A stretch of DNA of 64,000 nt from Sambucus nigra (GCA_949130495.1 OX422215.1:10145302-10209301), one strand, 5' to 3'; numbered from the stretch's first letter, positions 23,110-35,621 are shown. A program made the numbers and translations. The notes: generated from the letters alone by a model not told the origin.

Positions 23110-23651
23110 CAAGAATAAATTGTCTACTTTCTCTTAGAGAGATTTTTGTTTGCGGGGAGGAGGATTTTTATTGGGGGACTTTTTGGCGGAGCTGGATCAT
23201 GTCGTGCCTTTGTCCCCGTTTCATGACGCTTGGGTGACTTTATCTTTTCTTTTGGTTATTACATTTCATTTGCCTTGAGTAGGGTATCAATTGCTACACG
23301 TGCAAAATCAAGGACATCAGAAATATCTTGGTTCAAACCCGCATCAATTGTCTCATATAGAAGACTAATGGTACATCAATCTCGTAAACCTATACATATA
23401 ACCATAAATTATTTGTTAGGAAAATAAGTGCGAGAATGAGAAAGACATTTATGAATAATTGCAACTTACCATTTTATCATATTTTTTTACTTTAGGCTTC
23501 TAATACGGTGATTAACATTTTAAACATATGGATGGGATCTTTCTAGGTATTAGGACATATAACCATCCACACATTCCCATGGCATGTTCCTCCCCGTAAT
23601 CGACCGTCTAGCCTGAGAGAGAACATGGTCTACCTAGTTAAGTTGATACCA
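23110..23651 (-). pseudogene. Plant mobile domain (PMD) gene, C-terminal part
   Basis: Minus-strand translation gives segments with PMD-family character: VDHVLSQARRS, GRNMPWECVDGYMS-stop-YLERSHPYV (about 23640-23525), then DAGLNQDISDVLDFARVAI (about 23345-23290) and a basic proline-rich tail ending at a stop near 23112. The right-hand piece of the gene is at 44533-46300; the reading frame continues across the TTTAT duplication if Copia-2 is removed. PMD proteins are transposon-derived aminotransferase-like domain proteins, some domesticated in silencing. In-frame stops (for example after GYMS and after NEM) show this copy is dead. Confidence 0.6.
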
Positions 23652-23656
23652 TTTAT
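23652..23656. repeat. Target site duplication TTTAT, left copy (Copia-2)
   Basis: TTTAT precedes the 5' LTR and recurs at 44528-44532, 20.9 kb away. This pairs the two ends of one nested insertion. Confidence 0.85.
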
Positions 23657-25111
23657 TATAAGGACACAAGTCTACGATTGAGTCTTGGCTCAATTTCGGA
23701 CAAAAACATTTGAGTCATAGGATAGAGTTCTTGACCATCCTTCAAGCCTATGACATGTTAAAGCTAAAGATGTTGCGGCCTACTTATCAAGAGAACATCA
23801 TTACCGAGTTTTATTGCCAACATTTCACGTCATAATCTTCACATTTCAAGTCTCTAAAGGTACGAATGCTTTTACATATTTGTAGGAGACTTGGAATAAA
23901 TTTAATGGGTGTAATGTTTCTTTTAAATAAAGTTTTTGGGCTAAAAATTAAAAAATGAACATTCTGTCATTTTGTTCGATATTTTCGTTCCAACAAGTTT
24001 GTCGTTCGAACAAGAATGTCGTTCGAACGAGTTTGCCAATGACTTTTCCCTTTTGGCCACTGGAACATCTTTAGATGGTCGTTCAAACAAGATTTTGTTC
24101 GAACGAAAATCTCGTTCGAACGAGATTTTTGACGGGAAAATATTTTGGCAGTTTATGGGAGTTTTTCTCCATATTTCAACTACTTTGTTCACACTATCTT
24201 TTACCACCTTTACATAGTGCAGGAAAGACATTTTCTAAGATAACTTTTTCACATTCTAAGAGTATTTTGAGAGCAAAACTTTTAAGAAAAAGTTCCATGT
24301 TTTGTGTTTGATTTTTATGGATTAAATTCACCAAAAACACATACACACCCATTTGTTTAGTTCATTCTAAGTATCTATTGATATATCATTGCTTGGAGAG
24401 TTTTGGCACCTAGTTTTCTCTACACCAACAAGAAGAGAGTTTGGGTTATTCTCTACCGCAAAAAGGAGAAATGCACTCGAAGAAAGGCTTCGCGTATGGG
24501 TTGATGGTGACCATAGCCCCATCGGTGGATTCCTAGACTACGGTGGAGTTCATAGTTATCGACTAGGCAGAGGTGTTTGCAAGGAGGAGAGTCAAGGCCT
24601 AGATGGAGTCATGTCGTTGGAGTAAGTCTATTGTCTTGTAATTGTAATTCCATACCTAGTGGATTTGTTAGGCCAGGGCCAACCAAGATTTTTCCCAGTT
24701 GGGTTTTCCTCGTACATCGCCGTGTAGTGAGATTGTTTATTTTATCTTGTTTAACTCATCTAGAATGCATGATTAGGTTAAAAAGAGAAAATTGGGTTTA
24801 ATTTACAATCTTGCTTAATTTTGTGCAAGTTTAATATTTGGGTAAGTTTAAATTAATTTAATTCAATTTGGAATATTTAAATGGACAATGTTTTTATTCC
24901 CGGTAGTTTAACTTGATAATTAAATTAATTTGGTTTGAGTGAATTTAAAAAATGTGTGTGTGTTTACTTTAATTCACTTTGTTGTGTTTAATTTTAATTT
25001 GTTTTAAGAAATTAAAATTTGTCATTTGTGTGTTGTGTTGAACCATCTTTATTCCACATTAAAGGAAATTCTTTTTGAAAAATTTAAAATTGGGGGCCTC
25101 GTGTTCCATCA
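23657..25111 (+). repeat. Copia-2 5' LTR
   Basis: About 1,455 bp. The start reads TATAAGGACACAAG where the 3' LTR has TGTAAGGACACAAG, so the terminal TG has changed to TA; it ends GTTCCATCA. It holds palindromes TCGTTCGAACGA at 24019-24030 and 24112-24123. The frames at 23941-24231, 23972-24217 and 24389-24625 are LTR shadows. Confidence 0.9.
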
Positions 25112-25113
25112 AG

Positions 25114-25128
25114 TGGTATCAGAGCCGG
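25114..25128 (+). other. Copia-2 primer binding site
   Basis: TGGTATCAGAGCCGG starts two bases after the LTR end; initiator tRNA-Met type. Confidence 0.9.
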
Positions 25129-25176
25129 AGCGTTAATTTATTGCTTTAAGGCCCTTCTAAATTTTTTTGGTTAAAA

Positions 25177-27107
25177 ATGGAATTTCCCCCATTTTTAAAA
25201 ATTCCTGTTTTCTATGGTTCCAACTACGCGTATTGGAAAGCACGTATGAAATCGACACTAAAATCTATCGACGAGAGGGTTTGGTTGTCGGTTGTTAATG
25301 GGTTATCCCCACCAACACATTTAGCAGAAAATGAGTGTGTTCCTAAACCCGTAGATATACGGAGTGAGAATGAATTTAAACTTGCTAATTTTAAGTCCTG
25401 AGGTTTGAATGCCTTGTTTAGTGCGGTTACACTGGATGAATTTTGACATATCATGACGTGTGAAATCGCTAAGGAAGCTTGGGATATATTACAACTCACT
25501 CATGAGGGAACTAGTGTCGTTAAAGCTTCTAAACTCCAAAACCTCACCACTCAATTAGAAACCATCAAAATGAATGAAAAATAAACATTTGATGAATTTT
25601 ATGCTAGACTTTCCGATATAGTTAATTCATCTTCTAATTTGGAAGAGAAAATACCCGACGACCGAGTTGTAAAGAAAATTTTAAGGTCCCTTCCCGAGAG
25701 ATTTATCCCTAAAGTGACCATTTTTAATTCTTTACCCACCTTGAACCCTACCAAACTTGAGGAAGTAGTAGGTGATTTACAAACTTATGAACTAGATATG
25801 TTCCCCTACAAAAATGAAAAGAAATTTGATAAGGGCATTGCTTTGAAAGCCCTAAAGGAGGAAAAACAAGTTGTGGTTGATGAGAGTGATAGTGACTCGG
25901 AAGATATGGCTATGTTTGCTAGGAAGTTTCATAAATTTCTTAAATTTAACAAATATAAATTTAAAAATGATTTTAAGAAATTTGAAAATTCTAAGCATGA
26001 CAAAGCCGAAAAGATCCCTAAAACTTTTAATGAAAATATAAATAGGGACGAGTCAAATATGTGTTATGGTTGTGAAGGGTATGGCCATAGGGCTTTTGAA
26101 TGCCCCACTAAAGTAAGGAAATAGGGTAAACAACAAATTTCATATAATGCTACCCTTAGTGATAGTGATAAGGAAGAGGGGCCCAATTCCCCTATAGAGC
26201 GCAACTTTACCGCGTTCATTGATAGTTATGTAAGTGATAGTGAGAAATCATCCAATGATGACATCTTAATATATAACACTTCCAAGGCCTTTGTTTGTGA
26301 ATCTCTAAAAGATGATGGTAGTGAGAGTGGAGAAGAGATATTGAATGAAAACGAATAAGAGGTAGATGTGAGTGAACTTCAATTTGTATTTTAAGAATTA
26401 TATGTCGAATCTATAAAATTAAAAAGGGAAAATTTGAAGTTAGAAGCGAGTTTAAAGGAGTGTGCCAAGGTTGTCGATGAGAATCCATTAGTTTATGACC
26501 TTAGGTCATGAGAGAGAGCTCTTCGAGAGAAGCTTTAGTATGTAGAAGGCGAGAGAGATATCCTTAAGGTCTTACTGGAATCCTTGAAAAATGAGCTTCT
26601 CGCGTTTGAAGAGCGCAATGTTTTATTAGAGTCTCACATTTTAGATTTAGAAAATAAATTAAAAGACTTTAGTAAAGTCAAATTTTATTTGGAGTGTCGT
26701 TTGGAGAAATTAGATAAAATATTAGGAACGGTCCAAATAAAAAATAACACATGTGGTTTAGGCTTCGATACTTACCATGAGTCTACTCATAAAGTCAAAA
26801 CCAATGTTTTAGAATAATCCTCTAGGAACTATGTTATAAATCATTCCTTAGGTAAGTCTTTTCACCGAGTCTTTAGGTTCTCACATTGTGGTAAAAAAAG
26901 TCATCTTAAGAAAATTTTTTTTGATCTTAAACGAGGTCCTAAAAAATCCCACTGTAAGGCAATCAAGGTAGCCAAGATTCCTATATCCCGAGATCATCAT
27001 TCATCATTAGTTTGGGTTAGGAGATCCAACTTGGTAGCTTTACAAGATATGATTTTTGATTCTCATTTACTTTCACACGATACCTCCCTTGCTAAATCCA
27101 AAGGTTG
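25177..27107 (+). pseudogene. gag: Copia-2 gag (broken, no pol downstream)
   Basis: ATG at 25177 opens with PVFYGSNYAYWKARM, the Sirevirus gag signature, followed by UBN2-type sequence (KEAWDILQLTHEGT near 25470 and DEFYARLSDIV near 25595). The zinc knuckle CYGC-EGYGHRAFEC is intact at about 26060-26100. Beyond it comes an acidic serine-rich segment and a long coiled-coil-like region (26380-26740, ENLKLEASLKE, ALREKL). Near 27000 a WVRRSNLVAL segment marks the place where other Sireviruses run into protease, but the DSGCS protease motif never appears. Stops include 25399, 25444, 25582, 26122, 26356, 26392 and 26815. It could supply or exploit capsid only; replication would need enzymes from a relative. 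Confidence 0.85.
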
Positions 27108-28618
27108 AATGTGTTAGTTGTTTGCATGCTCTAGTTTTTTTTTTTTTTACTTCGTATCATATATCATTTCTAGTTGTATGCATGTTTAGTCATTTTCTAG
27201 TCATTGCTTTATTTCATATCTCATGCTGGAAATTATGACTTGTTTATCTTTTATATTATATTTATTTTAGTTTGCATTAAATTAAAAATACAAAAAGATT
27301 TTTGTTTATCATTTGCGTTTTACCTTTTTAGTAATTTAGGCTTAATGAAAAATACAAATGATTTTTGTTTGTCCTTTGAGTAAATATTTTTGTTTGTTTG
27401 GTTAAAAATTTTGAAAAACTCAAAAAGATTTTATTTTTGTGTGTATTTTGGTTTTACACACATTTTGTGGCATATGTTGTGTTTGAATCCTCATTCCGCT
27501 ACCATGTGACTAGAACTTTTGGTTAAAATTTTAATCCTTGAAATGTTCTTTATCATGCTTACATGGAGTAGTTTAAGTTTGACTTGCTTAATGGATTCAC
27601 TTTTATATGCCTTTTTTCACACACATGCACAAGCTTTTTGAATCTTAACTTCATATGTTATATTTGAGCTTTGTGAGGTGTTCTCCTACCAATATAGTCA
27701 TCTACATACTATGTGACCTAGGAGGACTAGTACATGTTAAAATCAGTTGCACGTGAGAATCGAGTGATAAAAAAATGATATATATATTTGTGCACGGGAA
27801 AGGGCTCCGAAAGGAAATATTTTTTCCTTTGCGAGTAAGCCACCGTTTGCTATGGACCTAAAAGAAATACGTGGTCCAAAGGCCTAAAATAATTTGGCAT
27901 TAAAAGAAAATATTTAACCAAGGCCGATATTTGTTTAGTTTGATATAATCATTCAAAAATAATAATATGCTTATTTTGAGGGAGTTTGGATGGTATATCA
28001 ACGGTTTGCACAATGTTCGTTTATCCTAGTTGTACTTTAAATGTCATGACTCTATTGTTTGTAGAATCATCAACATGCTAGGCCTGTATGCATTATGTTT
28101 GTTTGTTCATGAGTTCACTTTATCCTGTCACATAAAGGCTAAATTCTAGTTGATAAAGTTTTGCAATCAAATGGGAACTCCGTGAACATGTTTAAGTGAT
28201 TGGGTTTTAAATTCTTTAGTAACTAGTTCACAACCCTTCATTTCCATTTCCATATGACACATTTATGCCATAAGAGTGTGGAAAAATCATCTTATAATAT
28301 TTTGTGTCATTTGTGTATTTATATCTATATATGTGCGCTTGCATATATTTTTTTATCTAGTGTGTATTAATATATAGGATATTTTGTTTTTGTTTTCAGT
28401 CTTTGCCATTTTAGCTAGTCCACCTATGCTTTAATTCATAATTGGTACTTAACTTGTTGCAAAATGTTTGTTTGATATCACATTCTTAGTCTCTTATGTT
28501 TCAAATCCATTATTATTCCTTGGATTAGTTATTTGTTTCTCGTATGCTTACATGTACTTTCACTTTATGCACCTTTGTTTTACTCGTTGTCCCATTTTTA
28601 TACCCTTATGTAGTTTTT

Positions 28619-28714
28619 AGGGGGAGAAATTGTACTTTAGATAATATTGGGGGAGAATTGAGTATTTAAATTATTCTATCACCTTTGTCTATTCCTGAAC
28701 AAAAAGGGGGAGAA
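28619..28714 (+). other. Three internal purine tracts (Copia-2)
   Basis: AGGGGGAGAAAT (28619), TTGGGGGAGAATT (28648) and AAAAAGGGGGAGAA (28701). The third is preceded by TTTGT...ACAAA, a short stem like that in Copia-1. Confidence 0.7.
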
Positions 28715-28960
28715 TGATAGGATAAAAGGGAGAATTTAATTTCATTGCATTTAACTCTTTGATATTCCCTATGCGTTTAATGTTTGCTTAAGTGTGCAGG
28801 AATTTTTTTTCTAAATGGAAAATTTCAATGGCAAAGCTATTTATCCTACGTGGTCCGTGAATCAAGCTTCTTAATTTTATTTTTGGTGGGATATTTTTGA
28901 GTCTAGTAAGATCTTGACGACCCTTTAGGATTTTGTTTTGGATTTTGTCCCGGAATATCC

Positions 28961-28970
28961 AGAGGGGGAG
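28961..28970 (+). other. Copia-2 terminal polypurine tract
   Basis: AGAGGGGGAG lies three bases before the 3' LTR start (28974). Confidence 0.85.
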
Positions 28971-28973
28971 ATT

Positions 28974-29264
28974 TGTAAGGACACAAGTCTCCAATTGAGT
29001 CTTAATGTGGTGTTGACTCAATTTCGGACAAAAACATTTGAGTGATAGGATAGAGTTCTTGACCATCCTTCAAACCTATAATATGTTAAAGTTGAAGATG
29101 TTGCGGGCTGCTTATCAAGAGAACATCATTGCCAAGTTTTAGTACCAATGTTTGACGTCCTCGTCTTCATATTTCAAGTCTCCAAAGGTAAGAATGCTTT
29201 TATATATTTGTAGGAGACTTGGAATAACTTTGATGGGTGTAATGTTTATTTAAAATAAAGTTTT
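28974..29264 (+). repeat. Copia-2 3' LTR, first fragment
   Basis: Begins TGTAAGGACACAAG and matches 23657-23940 of the 5' LTR. It breaks off at AAATAAAGTTTT. About 14 bases of filler (AGTGCCAATGTTTA) then join it to gypsy pol. The 5' LTR portion equivalent to roughly 23942-24316 is missing from this LTR. Confidence 0.9.
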
Positions 29265-29278
29265 AGTGCCAATGTTTA

Positions 29279-31066
29279 TTTACATTGAGGATATGGAGAT
29301 ACTACTTATTAGGGGAGAAATTTTTCTTATTGAGAGACCACAAGTCACTGCAGTACTTGTTCACTCAGCAAGAGCTGAATATGCATCAGCGTAGGTGGTT
29401 AGAGTTTGTGAAGGACTATCAGTTCGACATACAGTACCATCCGGGGAAGGCCAACGTAGTTGCTGATGCATTGAGCCGTAGATCGGTAGACGATGTAGCA
29501 GACGTCTAGAAAGCAAAGTGGAAAGAGTTGGGTCACCAGGACACAGTAGCCCGTTCCTTCATATCTGTCATGACAGTGACACCCGAGATTGTTACGAGGG
29601 TAATACAGGTACAGACAGCAGACCCATTTTTCCAGGAGTAAATTGTACGACTTTTAGCCGAGGGTGCTGAGTACTACTCTGTTAGTTCCGATGGAGGTTT
29701 GAGGTTTAATGGGAGATTGGGGGTTCTCGAAGGAGCAGACTTATGTCATGCAGTGATGACCCTTTCTCACGGGTCCCGATTTGCGGTGCATCCTGGGGGA
29801 GATAAGATGTACCAAGATATGAGGCGGCAATACTGGTGGAGTGGGATGAAAAAGGACATTGTTGAGTTCGTGTCCAAGTGTTCTACCTGCCAACTAGTAA
29901 AGGTGGACCACCAGAAACCGTCGAGGTTGCTTCAGCCATTAGAAATACCCACGTGGAAGTGGGAGAGGATTTCCATGGATTTTATTACTGGGTTGCCAAC
30001 ATCACAGCAGGTCCACGACTCCATCTGGGTGATTGTGGACCGTTTGACCAAGGTGGATCATTTTCTGCCGGTGCGGACAGACTATACGAGGGGTCAGTAT
30101 GCTCAGTTATTCATTACTGAGATTGTTAGATTATATGGGGTGCCCCTGAATATTGTGTCAGACAGAGACAAGATTTTCGTGTCGCGTTTCTGGGAGAGCT
30201 TTCAGAAGGCCATGGGTACGGAGTTGAGGTTGAGTTCAGCTTATCACCCACAGACAGATGGACAAATAGAGCGTACTAATCAGATGTTAGAGGATATGCT
30301 ACGCATGTGTGTCCTTGATTTTGGAGGAGGTTGGGAGACATCTTCCAGTGGTAGAGTTCGCTTATAATAACTCTTATCAGTTCAGGATTGGCATGGTTCC
30401 GTTTGAGGCATTACATGGAAGGCCTTATCGTTCCCCAACTTTTTGGCTAGAGGTGGGGGATAACAAGTTACTCAGACTAGGGGTGATTCAGTATACCTCC
30501 GCTAGGATCGAGATTATCAGGAGTCGCATTCGGGTAGCCCAGGACAGGCAGAAAAGCTACACCGATGCAAAACGGTTCTTCCGAGAGTTTAATGTGGGGG
30601 ACCAAGTATTACTACGTGTATCTCCTATGAAAGGAGTGATGAGGTTCGGGAAGAAAGGGAAATTGGACCCGAGGTATGTGGGACCATTTCCCATTCTCGA
30701 GAGGGTTGGGTCGGTAGCATACAGATTGGGTCTGCCAGAGAACTTACATCGCATTCACGATGTATTCCACATCTCATCGTTGAGACGATACCTTCTGGAT
30801 GACATGGACCATACCCATATCACGATTGAGGAGATTGACTTACATCCCGATAGCTCTTACGAGGAGAGACCAGTTGCTATCCTAGACCATAGCGAAAGGG
30901 GATTGAGGTCAAAGGTAGTCCCACTTGTCCGGGTCCAGTGGGAGCATCATAATGCGGAGGAATCCACTTGGGAGCATGAGGCGGACCTGCGTGAGAAGTA
31001 CCCAGAGTTATTCTTACCAGGTACAGCTTATTTTTCGAATTTCGGGACGAAATTCCGTTATTAGGG
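29279..31066 (+). pseudogene. pol: Gypsy-1 truncated upstream copy: RNase H-integrase-chromodomain
   Basis: Begins abruptly inside RNase H ([12 protein letters not shown]) and continues through the integrase zinc region (H...H, CSTCQLVK at about 29877), catalytic D (MDFITGL), D (VSDRDK) and E (GQIERTNQ), and a chromodomain-like end (VRVQWEHHNAEESTWEHEADLREKYPEL). It is almost the same as 37210-38992. Breaks: TAG at 29507, TAA near 29640, and a 2-base loss near 30337 that shifts the frame into 30309-31064. The chromodomain marks the chromovirus branch of Ty3-gypsy, and the LTR style points to Tekay/Del. The left part of this copy was removed by a deletion that also consumed part of the Copia-2 LTR. 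Confidence 0.92.
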
Positions 31067-31070
31067 GGGA
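31063..31070 (+). other. Gypsy-1 polypurine tract (upstream copy)
   Basis: AGGGGGGA followed by AGTA and the LTR start TGTAATACCCCG at 31075. The same tract precedes the second LTR at about 38991-38998. Confidence 0.85.
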
Positions 31071-31074
31071 AGTA

Positions 31075-33071
31075 TGTAATACCCCGTATTTTTATGACTT
31101 TTAATTTTGGGGATTTATTAAATTTAATTAGAGATATTAAATTAATATTAACCCGGAAAATCATTTAAATACTTACTAGCGTGATGAGAGTTAGTAATTA
31201 TTTTATTATAAGTTACTTTATGGGTAAAGTAAGTGGTGTAATTATAATTAGTAAAATTATCACGAGAATCTAATTTGATAATTTTGGAAATTTATCGGGA
31301 CGCGCTTATGTCGTGTCGGGATTAAATTTGGACTATTAAAAGTAAATAATTTATAAGTTAACTGTATTGTCATTTTGAGCGCGTCAATATGTCCGTAAGG
31401 GTCGAGATAGTCAAAATAATGTACCCGGGGGTTTTGTTTGGGTCTCGGGGCATTTTTAGGCCTAATTAACACCCCAGGAGGGCGTTTTGGACATTTTACA
31501 TTTTTGGACAAGAAAACCCACGAAAATTCTAAGGGTATATCAGATGGCAAGAGTCATCTTCTAGGGTTAGAATCACCATAAACCAAAGACGGCTATAGGA
31601 GAGGAAGAGGAGAGGCTTTCCAAGGGGTTCTAGGCCAAGAACTCCGTCGTTTGCACCGCCAAACGATAGATCGTGCAACGAGGATCACAACCACACCAAT
31701 CTCTCCACAAATCTGAACCAAGAATTCTCAGGCAAGTATTTATCTTGCTCTATTTCAGTTAATGCTCCAATAATATTAGCCTAGGATTGATTAGGACTAG
31801 TTTTTGTGAAAGAAAAACCTATTTTGGAGATTTGAATTCACATGTCGTATGAGAAATATATGTATTCTGGAAACCCAATTCATATGTAGAGATTAAACCA
31901 CGAAATTACAGTAAATAAAGAGTATGAAATCTGGTAAAAGAATGGTAAGAAACCAAATAAAAGAAATATTAGGGTTCTTGATGTTTTTATGGATTATGCC
32001 TTTTTAATTCGTTATTCATGATGAAAATCTGCATGCTTGACGTAGGAAATCACTTATTTGAGGTTATAAGTATAAATTATTGGGAGTTTGGTAGTCGAAT
32101 ATATCGTTTTGGATGGTTTTGGAAGAGAAAACCTGTAACTGGAAATTATGCAGATTTGTCATACCTGCTTGATCGATCGATCGACCCTAGATCATCGATC
32201 GATCGATGAATCGATCGATTTAACACCTACAATCGATCGATTGAACACCTACAATCGATCGATCGACCCTTCCTGTATAACTCATGTTCCCTTTTTACTA
32301 GGTTGTTCCAACTTAAATGATTAGACATTCTTGGATATTAATGTTAGAATATTTCGGGATACAAAGAAGACCAGTAGGACTTTAGAAATATATGGAATCG
32401 TTGATGTAAGGCGAGATTAACATTTCACAGGGGTGTTTTACATATAAGGGACAATGGGGATACGTGTTAAAGGATGAGACTCGTAAGGAAGTTACGTTGT
32501 AAAATAAATAAGTATCTACTGAAATTACACTTGGGAAGATAGGAATCCACGAGTGTTACGTAGTAAGTTGGAATAATCCCACAAATTAAAATAAGAGACA
32601 AACCGTTATACGTGATAACTAAATAATGAGTAATAAGGATAAATATCATAATTATGGGTCATGAGAGTGTACCTAAATTTGATATGGGAATAGTAGTATA
32701 CATATATGACTGTGTTTATGCATATATTATATACGTGTAAAAATCATGCCCGCGCTACTTGCTATCCCTGAGGTTACCGTGCTGGGACGTCTTATCTCGA
32801 TGGGACCTTTATGGGGGATATTGACTCGTACCCTAGATCATAGGAATCCTTGGAATAGGCTATCGGATCGATAGTCAGACGGTCCTAAGAGACATGAGGG
32901 TATGTGCTGACCTCTTAGTGACTTGGAACTATGCTTCGCCTCATTTTGTATGTGTTTTGTGTTAATACAGTTCGAGAGTGATTCTGAACTAGTATTTCCC
33001 TTAGTACGAGTGATACGGGGACTGGATAGCAGAGTATGCCCGCACCATAGATTTTATGTGGGGTGCTGTTA

Positions 33072-33152
<81 letters not shown>

Positions 33153-34139
33153 GAGTATTTAATATATATATTTAAATCTTGAATTTGGGAACTACCTGCT
33201 GTGACTATGGTATGTAAGAAAAGAATAATTATTTCAACTTGGGAATAAGTGTTTGAAAAGTATGATATATTACTGAGAAACTTTATTATCAAATAAGGCT
33301 TATGTGAGAATTGTGCTGTTAAATAAAATTAACCTCCTTAACATTGGAAATTGTCGGCTTAAAACCTTACGAGTAACTTAAGATAAGATAAGTTAAACTG
33401 TTGAGAATATTAGTGCGATAGGTGTGCACATTAGAAGAGAGGTGAGAAATTCTCAAGGGAGTGCCGCACTAATATGTTCGTTTCATTGGCCGGTAAGCAT
33501 TTTAAATACTTGCTAAACTAATTTTAAAATGTTTTAGAATCGGGATCTGACCCGTTTTCTACTTTCCCTTCTCTCTTGTATATATATGTATATATTACAG
33601 GTGCCCAGCCACAGGGGCATCTTACATAGGATCCTTTGGAAGGAACGTGTTGCAGCTTAGGTGGGATTTGCAGGCCTCTTGCTTAGACGACCTCATTATT
33701 GATTCCACTTCTAGCACTATTTATTCCGTTGGGCATGTGTCACCCTTTTCCATTATTCAGTTGTTTTATCGGAGATTGTGATTCGTTTATTTCCAGTATT
33801 TATACTTTGGGATTTATTACTTCCAAGATGTTTTCCTTTAAGTTTTAAAGATGGAATTTATTTAGTTGGATGTTTAATTGTTTAGATTATATGTTCCAGT
33901 ATAGTTGTTGGGTGATTCTTTAACTGTTAATTATGTAAAGTTTTAAATGTTGGTTTTTAAAATAAAATTTGGAAATTGATGTCTAAAAATGGTTTTGACA
34001 CTTAGCTTAATTATTTAGGGTGTTTAATTGGAAAAGTTATTTTTGCGATAGTGATGCTAAGATTGAACCAAATGTCCACCTTGATTATAATTTAATTTAA
34101 AGACTGATCACCCGGTATTTAATTAGGCGGGGTGTCACA
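31075..34139 (+). repeat. Gypsy-1 middle (shared) LTR
   Basis: 3,065 bp, TGTAATACCCCG...CGGGGTGTCACA. It contains a (TCGA)-rich patch at about 32168-32270 and an AT microsatellite at about 33074-33147. In the first 690 bases about 17 differences from the second LTR are visible (near 2.5%). Frames such as 32915-33292 are microsatellite or LTR shadows. Confidence 0.95.
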
Positions 34140-34141
34140 TG

Positions 34142-34153
34142 TGGTATCAGAGC
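34142..34153 (+). other. Gypsy-1 primer binding site
   Basis: TGGTATCAGAGC two bases after the LTR end; initiator tRNA-Met type. Confidence 0.95.
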
Positions 34154-34323
34154 ATCAGGTTCTAGTGTCCTTTAGGATCTGTACGACTTATTTCGCTTTC
34201 AGCTTAGCATTATTGCTATAGAGCCCTATTTTAGGATTGTTTTATTCTTGCTTTTACGATTACGTTTTCAGATATTTGAGATTTGATAATAACTGTAGAG
34301 TAATAAATTTCTTCACGTTTTAG

Positions 34324-35600
34324 ATGCCTCTAAGATGTGCACCAAAGGATAGGCGTGCCCAAGCCAAGCATCCAGTAGCTCCGGCTCAGGGAACGATGAA
34401 TGCAAATGAGGTAGCCACTATTGTTGCTCAGGTGGTAAACGCCGCGCTAGCGGTAGTACAGTAGGCTCCACCCCAAGTTCAGGTAGTGGTGCCAGTACCA
34501 GCATAGCTTCAATCTGCATGGGAGCGAGTTAGGGATGCCTTTCAGAAGGCGCATCCCCCAGAGTTTGCAGGTGGTTCAGATATTATTATAGCCATCCAAT
34601 TGAAGAAAGATATCCAGAGGCATTTGCGCATGTATGAGTGCACGGATGTGCAGAAATAGCTGTTGGATTCCTTTAAGCTGGTGGGGGACGCTTTGCATTG
34701 GTGGGAATCCCCTACTACCTTAGAGGAGAGGGATACTATTACTATTCAGTCATTTTGGGCACGGTTTGACAGCAAATACTTCCCATCCGCCATGCAGACT
34801 GAGATGAGGAGGAAGTTATTGAGTCTGAAGCAGGAGAATTCGACTGTTGTTGAGTATGAAGAGGAGTTCACAAGACTTCTCACTATAGTTCCAGAGGAGG
34901 CACCCACTGAGGGAAATAAGATACTATTGTTTGTAGACGGGTTAGCTTGGAGGATCCGTCAGCACCTTATAGGAAATCTATCTTTGAGTACCTACACAGA
35001 CGTACTCAATGCTGCTCTGCTACACTTCCAGGATCACCGCTTCCATCTGCGGGGAAGTAAGCGAGCAGGAGAGTCCGGCCAGCAGGGCAGGACAGGGGGT
35101 AGTGGTGTTAGTGGAGTACTGACATCTCAGGGGCAGACTCGTCAGCATGAGCAAAGTTCCCATCAGGGGGACCTCGCCAAGCGGTTCCGATTAGGTGATT
35201 CCAGGCAGGGATTTGGGGGATTTAGGCAGGGTCAGTAGGGCCAGCCTAATCAGCAGGGCCAGTAGGGCCAAAATTGTCATCCGCAGGGGCAGCAGCAGGG
35301 CCAACAGCGTTTTCAGCAGGGCCAATGGCGGGGTGGTAACGGCCAGCAGGGCCGTAATCAGCAAGGAAAAAGGGGAGGGAATTTCAGGGGCCGATGCTTC
35401 GAGTGTGGTAAAAATGGCCACAGGCGCCAGGATTGTCCGGAGGGTGATAGAGCCCCACAGCAGCAGGGTTCCCGTAATGAGCCACAGAGGTCACTTTTTC
35501 CAGCCGCCCTCCTAGCACCAGCTCAGGTACCAGCCATTCCAGCCGCTCCAGTGCAGCAGGGGCAGTTACAGTACGAACGTGTCTATAACGTCCACTAGGC
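34324..35600 (+). pseudogene. gag: Gypsy-1 gag (broken)
   Basis: ATG at 34324 opens MPLRCAPKD, followed by an alanine/valine-rich stretch, the retrotransposon gag core (VGDALHWWES near 34680, FWARFDSKYFPS near 34755, EYEEEFTRL near 34855), then a glutamine/glycine-rich low-complexity linker and a zinc knuckle CFEC-GKNGHRRQDC at about 35395-35437. In-frame TAG stops occur at about 34462, 34504, 34657, 35236, 35263 and 35596. Each of those in the Q-rich context reads as a CAG codon changed to TAG. The reading frame then differs from that of pol, so a small indel lies just before 35622. Confidence 0.9.
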
Positions 35601-35621
35601 AGCAGCTCCACAGCGCCACCC

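Larger units (their letters stand above)
27108..28973 (+). other. Copia-2 non-coding segment between gag and 3' LTR
   Basis: 1.87 kb, T-rich (poly-T near 27137), with no pol or envelope-like domain. The 60-residue frame at 27056-27238 is low-complexity. Corresponds in position to the long region after RNase H in Sireviruses. It carries four purine tracts at its right end. Confidence 0.7.

Noticed and set aside
24389..24801. Plus-strand frames in the Copia-2 LTR, repeated at 43847-44211
   Set aside because: Same LTR sequence at both places; frames are broken differently in each copy.
32915..33292. 125-residue minus-strand frame with a YIYIYI run (also 42530-42880 and 53944-54138)
   Set aside because: Translation of AT microsatellites inside LTR or intergenic DNA.
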